Shown here one piece after another: positions 34,026 through 36,807 of a stretch of 36,807 nucleotides of DNA. The translations under genes and the position numbers were made by a program. Origin of the DNA: a virus; IMG/VR virus record IMGVR_UViG_3300021197_000278, positions 1-36,807 of that record; one strand, written 5' to 3'. Position 1 is the first letter of the stretch; the number at the start of each line of letters is the position of its first letter. The notes beneath the pieces are model-generated. The model was not told where the DNA came from, did not search any database, and worked only from the letters and a program-made list of their open reading frames with translations.

Positions 34026-35117
34026 TTACTTGTCTGCTGTAAACAGATAGTTGTTGTCCATCGCCCACTGCGTGAACTTACTGTTCTGCATGACGATAGC
34101 TTGTTTGGCGTACTTCTTACCGCGTACACCGTTAGCGAACACACCCTGCGCTTCCTTGGATAGGCGCAACATGTATGTCATCCACTGGTCAACCCAATCA
34201 CGTTCGAGTGTTGATAACACCTTATACACAACCATCATCACTGCACCGGCACTGGTCGGCACTAGCGCACCGTTGGGATCGGCTTTGATTGAGTCGATAG
34301 ATGGTAGCTGGTCAGACAATCGGGCAAACGCCATCAGGTCACCCGCCGCTGACCCGCCGATGGTACCAATCAGCAAAGACGTTAGTGTCTTGTCATTGAA
34401 TTGGTCACGCACCTGCATCCAGTCACTGGCCGCTTCGAGCGAACGCGGAGTCACAAACGACGTACGGGTAGAACGCGGGTGGAATATGTAGTCGTTGTCC
34501 TCGGGATCTTGTACATCGCGGAAGTCGGCAAACGCTTTGTCGTTGTTGCGGCACCACCCCAATACAGTCGGGTCGATCTGGTTGTTGATACCCCACTCGA
34601 TCCATTGTTCCCACGTTGGTTTGGTAGACTCGATCACCGTCAAGCGATTAAGTGCATGCGCTGGTAACAAGTCACCGACACCCTCCGCACCTAGGTTGGT
34701 TGTGGCAAACACAATGCTGTCAGGATGCAGGGTATAACTACCGATCTTACGTTCGAGCATCATGCGTAACAGCGCGAGCTTGACCGCTGGGTTGGCTTTA
34801 CCGAACTCGTCAATCATTAGGATGATCGGCTTGTCATGGTGTGCGCCCAACTCTTCGTTGGTCAGGTACCGCACGAACCCACTACCGTCGTCCATGTGCA
34901 TGATGTCAGGGATAGTCACATCGCCCAGATCTTTGGTGGTTGTGTCGAAGTAACACGGTATATGCTTGGTCAGTATCGCAGATATCATGTTGAGCAAAGA
35001 CGTTTTACCCGTACCCATGTGACCTTGCACCATGATCGTACGTTGATGACCACCGGCAATGATTGCTTGGGCGATCTCGTCTAGGTTTACCGCATACAGA
35101 TTGGCTGATGTTGCCAT
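34026..35117 (-). CDS. MoxR-type AAA+ ATPase
   Basis: 363 residues. Walker A QGHMGTGKTS (31-40), Walker B IILMIDEF (98-105), sensor-1-like VFATTNLGAEGVGD, and the LLPAHALNRL segment with a candidate Arg finger; the rest is helical lid. MoxR ATPases work with VWA-domain partners to remodel proteins or insert metal ions in bacteria; here the partner is the VWA gene downstream, with a SANT-like regulator between them. AGGAGG seven bases before the ATG. A palindrome copy (35150-35167) lies 32 bases upstream of the start. The substrate is not known. Confidence 0.82.
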   Translation of the reverse strand: MATSANLYAVNLDEIAQAIIAGGHQRTIMVQGHMGTGKTSLLNMISAILTKHIPCYFDTTTKDLGDVTIPDIMHMDDGSGFVRYLTNEELGAHHDKPIILMIDEFGKANPAVKLALLRMMLERKIGSYTLHPDSIVFATTNLGAEGVGDLLPAHALNRLTVIESTKPTWEQWIEWGINNQIDPTVLGWCRNNDKAFADFRDVQDPEDNDYIFHPRSTRTSFVTPRSLEAASDWMQVRDQFNDKTLTSLLIGTIGGSAAGDLMAFARLSDQLPSIDSIKADPNGALVPTSAGAVMMVVYKVLSTLERDWVDQWMTYMLRLSKEAQGVFANGVRGKKYAKQAIVMQNSKFTQWAMDNNYLFTADK

Positions 35118-35149
35118 GTTATGTCCTCCTTCATTGGACTTTTGGTTGT

Positions 35150-35167
35150 GTTAGGGAACTCCCTAAC
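35150..35167. repeat. 18-bp palindrome copy 3
   Basis: GTTAGGGA-AC-TCCCTAAC, located 32 bases before the MoxR ATG. Followed by AAGTTTTGGTGAAACA, which closely matches the flank of copy 4 (ATGTTTTGGTGATACA), so the repeated unit is at least about 34 bp. Likely an operator or mRNA hairpin controlling the ATPase. Confidence 0.88.
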
Positions 35168-35234
35168 AAGTTTTGGTGAAACACTTGGGTAATGGGCACG
35201 AAACGTACCGGTGCTTTCGTAAAAGCTGATGTCA

Positions 35235-35453
35235 CTACCGTTTATTCCTATGCACTCGGTTGTACTTGGCGTACTCTCGCGTATCAATGTGCTTGAAAAA
35301 GTGCATCGTCTCGCTCGAATGCATATACATATAGTGCCACTTGTCCTCGTCCTCCATCCCGTTGCGGATGGCATCATCGAACGCATCTTTCGGGTGCAAC
35401 ACCGTGCGCCCATGCCTGAACCACAGTCGGTCTTCTGCTTCGCTATATCTCAT
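35235..35453 (-). CDS. Small unknown protein (72 aa)
   Basis: 72 residues (MRYSEAEDRLWFRHGRTVLHPKDAFDDAIRNG..., then WHYMYMHSSETMHFFKHIDTREYAKYNR). Compact, rich in His, Asp and aromatics, with no Cys. The His/Asp content could bind metal, but no known motif is present. GGGAG seven bases before the ATG. It lies between the DUF3150-like gene and the MoxR gene, so it may belong to that system. The longer overlapping frame on the same strand (35087-35413) is a Cys/Arg-rich shadow and is rejected. Confidence 0.6.
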   Translation of the reverse strand: MRYSEAEDRLWFRHGRTVLHPKDAFDDAIRNGMEDEDKWHYMYMHSSETMHFFKHIDTREYAKYNRVHRNKR

Positions 35454-35477
35454 CTCACTTCTCCCTACAGGTGTGTT

Positions 35478-36443
35478 TTACAAGTCAATAGTCGGTAGGT
35501 TACTGATAACGTCTTCTACCACCGCTTTGGTTTCGGCGCGGAGGTGGCTGTCCTCACGCAATACCTCGGGTGATAGTGGCATCCTACCCACGCCACGGAA
35601 CTGCTCTTCGAGCTTAGCGCGTATCGCTTCCATCTGGGTATCACCAGTCAGGTTGCACATCTTGAGCATGTCGATCATGTCAAGCACACCGTCGAACGTG
35701 CTGGTGGCTAACTTCTTTTGTCTAGGTTTACCGTTCTTGCGTATACCCACGTCGGCATCATCTAAACTGTTGTGCAGTCGTTCGAGATAGGTGCGGGTAC
35801 GCTTGAACACATCGTCCATCGCCTTGGTGATCTGCGCTTCGTAGTGCTCCTGATATTGTGTTTTCAGGATAGCGGCTTGCTCATTACCCATATCGACCCG
35901 AAAGTCACCGGCCTCGGGCACAGGGGAATACGTTACACGGAACGCAAACTTACGGTGTAGGTCGTGCACTGACATGTAGTCGGCATCATTGAACAGACTG
36001 CCGAGCTTGGCGCGAGATTGGATGATCTCCCAGTCGTACACATCAACGAACGCTTGAACCAGTCGGTCGAACTCCTGCTCGAAGGCAGACATTTGGTTTT
36101 GATAATCGAAGAATAGGGTAGTCGGTATCAAACGCTGGCCCAGATCTGACCACGGCATTGTGAGTGCATAGTGCTGGTTGCGTACGTTACCCACGAACTT
36201 CTGCACTGCGTCGAGTTCGGCACAGTCACCGAGTAATTTCTTACTGACATTTGCTGTACCCGATGCCGCGTTGTTTTGCATGGTGATTTGGGCCGATGCG
36301 CTTTTGTCCTTCTTGCGTCCTGTCCAGACTGACGCGTTGAACTCAACGATCATGGCGCTCGATTGAATCGATGGTGCCGATGTTGGTGGTGTGGGCCAGT
36401 TGATTGGCCCGTCGGTTACCGGTTGCATTTCTAGTTGTTCCAT
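35478..36443 (-). CDS. DUF3150-like protein, first gene of the early arm
   Basis: 321 residues from the ATG at 36443 (AGGA seven bases upstream). The upstream in-frame extension runs through a palindrome and the promoter region and is rejected. Recognisable blocks: VEFNASVWTGRKKD, NVSKKLLGDCAELDAVQKFVGNVR, YALTMPWSDLGQRLIPTTLFFDYQ, AKLGSLFNDADYMSVHDLHRKFAF, PVPEAGDFRVDMG, followed by helical segments. This order fits my memory of DUF3150, a family of unknown function found next to MoxR-type ATPases and VWA proteins in phages and plasmids. It is the first gene after the consensus promoter, so it is probably expressed very early. Family assignment moderately sure; function unknown. Confidence 0.6.
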   Translation of the reverse strand: MEQLEMQPVTDGPINWPTPPTSAPSIQSSAMIVEFNASVWTGRKKDKSASAQITMQNNAASGTANVSKKLLGDCAELDAVQKFVGNVRNQHYALTMPWSDLGQRLIPTTLFFDYQNQMSAFEQEFDRLVQAFVDVYDWEIIQSRAKLGSLFNDADYMSVHDLHRKFAFRVTYSPVPEAGDFRVDMGNEQAAILKTQYQEHYEAQITKAMDDVFKRTRTYLERLHNSLDDADVGIRKNGKPRQKKLATSTFDGVLDMIDMLKMCNLTGDTQMEAIRAKLEEQFRGVGRMPLSPEVLREDSHLRAETKAVVEDVISNLPTIDL

Positions 36444-36468
36444 TGCTATATCCTCATAAGTTGTTTTT

Positions 36469-36486
36469 GTTAGGGAACTCCCTAAC
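36469..36486. repeat. 18-bp palindrome copy 4
   Basis: GTTAGGGA-AC-TCCCTAAC in the 5' leader of the DUF3150-like gene, 25 bases before its ATG and about 40 bases downstream of the predicted transcription start. Followed on the + strand by ATGTTTTGGTGATACA, as in copy 3. A bound regulator here would block the start of the whole early transcript; an RNA hairpin could instead control translation. Confidence 0.88.
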
Positions 36487-36532
36487 ATGTTTTGGTGATA
36501 CATGAGATAAAAAATTTTCACCTCATTAAGCT

Positions 36533-36561
36533 ATTATACCCTATAAGGAACGTAATGTCAA
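36533..36561 (-). promoter_or_regulatory. Consensus sigma-70 promoter for the early arm
   Basis: Read on the - strand: -35 TTGACA (36561-36556), a 17-bp spacer, and -10 TATAAT (36538-36533). Both hexamers are perfect matches to the E. coli-type consensus with optimal spacing. It points into the early gene cluster, with a predicted start near 36526. Recognition by unmodified host RNA polymerase is therefore expected. Confidence 0.9.
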
Positions 36562-36595
36562 GTGGTGGAAGGTAACGGTATAATGTGGAAACCGC

Positions 36596-36678
36596 TGGAA
36601 TGTTCCATTTTGTCTTGGAATGTTCGATTTGAAAATGACGCAAGTTACTGAAAATAAACAAATGTTCGGAATGTTCGT
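36596..36678. repeat. GGAATGTTC iteron-like repeats upstream of the early promoter
   Basis: Direct copies: TGGAATGTTCCA (36596-36607), TGGAATGTTCGA (36616-36627) and CGGAATGTTCGT (36667-36678), plus a partial AAATGTTCGG just before the last. An inverted relative, TAGAACATTA, is at 36782-36791. Spacing between the first two is 20 bp, about two helical turns. Possible operator array or replication-initiation iterons. This is part of the roughly 360-base gene-free region at the right end. Confidence 0.65.
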
Positions 36679-36769
36679 TTTTTGGGGAAATTACTAACTA
36701 TTCTGCCAAGGGGAAGGGAAGGCAGGGAGAAACAGAACAAAGCTATTTGTTTTCTCTGGGAGGTAGTAA

Positions 36770-36786
36770 TTCTATACATTATAGAA
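36770..36786. promoter_or_regulatory. Palindrome TTCTATA-CAT-TATAGAA
   Basis: Perfect 7-bp arms around a 3-bp centre, with outer GTAAT/ATTAC arms offset by one base. It contains a TATAAT on the - strand (36778-36783) but no matching -35. Typical form of a small regulator's operator; close to the AT-rich right edge (tract of alternating A and T). Confidence 0.5.
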
Positions 36787-36807
36787 CATTACAAAATATA
36801 TATATAA

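Larger units (their letters stand above)
36444..36807. other. Gene-free control region at the right end
   Basis: No convincing open frame with a ribosome site. It contains palindrome copy 4, the consensus promoter, the GGAATGTTC repeats, a purine-rich stretch bordered by CTGCC/GGCAG, the TTCTATA palindrome and an A/T tail. It probably serves early transcription control and possibly replication initiation. Confidence 0.7.

Noticed and set aside
35087-35413. 108-aa - strand frame rich in Cys, Arg and Thr
   Set aside because: Overlaps a better 72-aa gene and the palindrome copy 3 gap; composition typical of a shadow frame.
30043-36486. CRISPR-like reading of the dispersed repeats
   Set aside because: Copies are kilobases apart, palindromic throughout and lack regular spacers; no cas operon is present, and the Cas4-like nuclease belongs to the phage recombination type.
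36444-36521. N-terminal extension of the DUF3150-like gene
   Set aside because: It would translate through the palindrome and start close to the predicted transcription start; the ATG at 36443 has the ribosome site.
36579-36584. + strand TATAAT
   Set aside because: No -35 hexamer at suitable spacing; it overlaps the reverse early promoter area.
1-36807. Temperate-phage genes (integrase, CI-type repressor, attachment site) and tRNA genes
   Set aside because: Looked for on both strands; none recognised. The HTH proteins present are not of the CI/Cro type by eye.

Overview
The window looks like part of a lytic, tailed bacteriophage genome with virion (late) genes on the + strand and replication/early genes on the - strand. 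The evidence is tight head-to-tail packing with ATGA/TAATG overlaps, strong Shine-Dalgarno sites, a consensus sigma-70 promoter, virion-type giant proteins, and a phage-style replication set. I see no integrase, no tRNA or rRNA gene and no CRISPR array. The trio of virion proteins of 264, 821 and 2442 aa matches the order and rising size of T7 gp14/gp15/gp16 ejection proteins, so a short-tailed (podovirus-like) phage is the best guess. The style of the structural proteins recalls phages of marine/aquatic bacteria; the host cannot be fixed from this window. Terminase, portal and capsid genes are not here and probably lie left of the window, which opens inside a lysozyme gene.

Left half (1-18717, + strand): the C-terminal end of a T4-type lysozyme; a zinc-ribbon protein; a P22 gp10-like tail/stabilisation protein; a smaller tail-associated protein; a 1362-aa acidic repeat protein with EF-hand-like loops; a 286-aa protein with a conserved C-terminal domain; then the candidate ejection proteins. 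The last of these, 2442 aa, carries two separate HExxH metallopeptidase motifs, a glycine-zipper hydrophobic stretch and an 11-unit VAVEPE repeat.

Middle (18719-31970, - strand, read right to left): a dense replication and nucleic-acid module holding an AEP primase-helicase fusion, T7 gp2.5-like SSB and a Cys-rich partner, HTH proteins, SNF2-like helicase, HNH-like protein, Cas4/RecB-like nuclease with a probable Fe-S cluster, family A DNA polymerase with proofreading domain, an HTH-DUF6378-like protein, a VRR-NUC nuclease and several small unknown proteins. The two arms converge at 18717/18719 with one base between stop codons.

Right part (32222-36443, - strand): a distinctive first-transcribed cluster: DUF3150-like protein, a small protein, a MoxR-type AAA+ ATPase, a double SANT/Myb-like protein, and a metallopeptidase-like/VWA (DUF2201-like) protein. 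It sits directly behind a perfect TTGACA-N17-TATAAT promoter (36533-36561). Upstream of that is 250 bp with GGAATGTTC iteron-like repeats and a palindrome, probably the early control region. An 18-bp palindrome, GTTAGGGA-NN-TCCCTAAC, occurs four times between 30 and 36.5 kb, three times just 5' of start codons and once inside a gene. The primase-helicase gene is preceded by a potential H-type pseudoknot leader. The MoxR/VWA/DUF3150 cluster with its palindromes and the pseudoknot leader are the most interesting leads.

All family calls are from reading motifs by eye; no database search was run.
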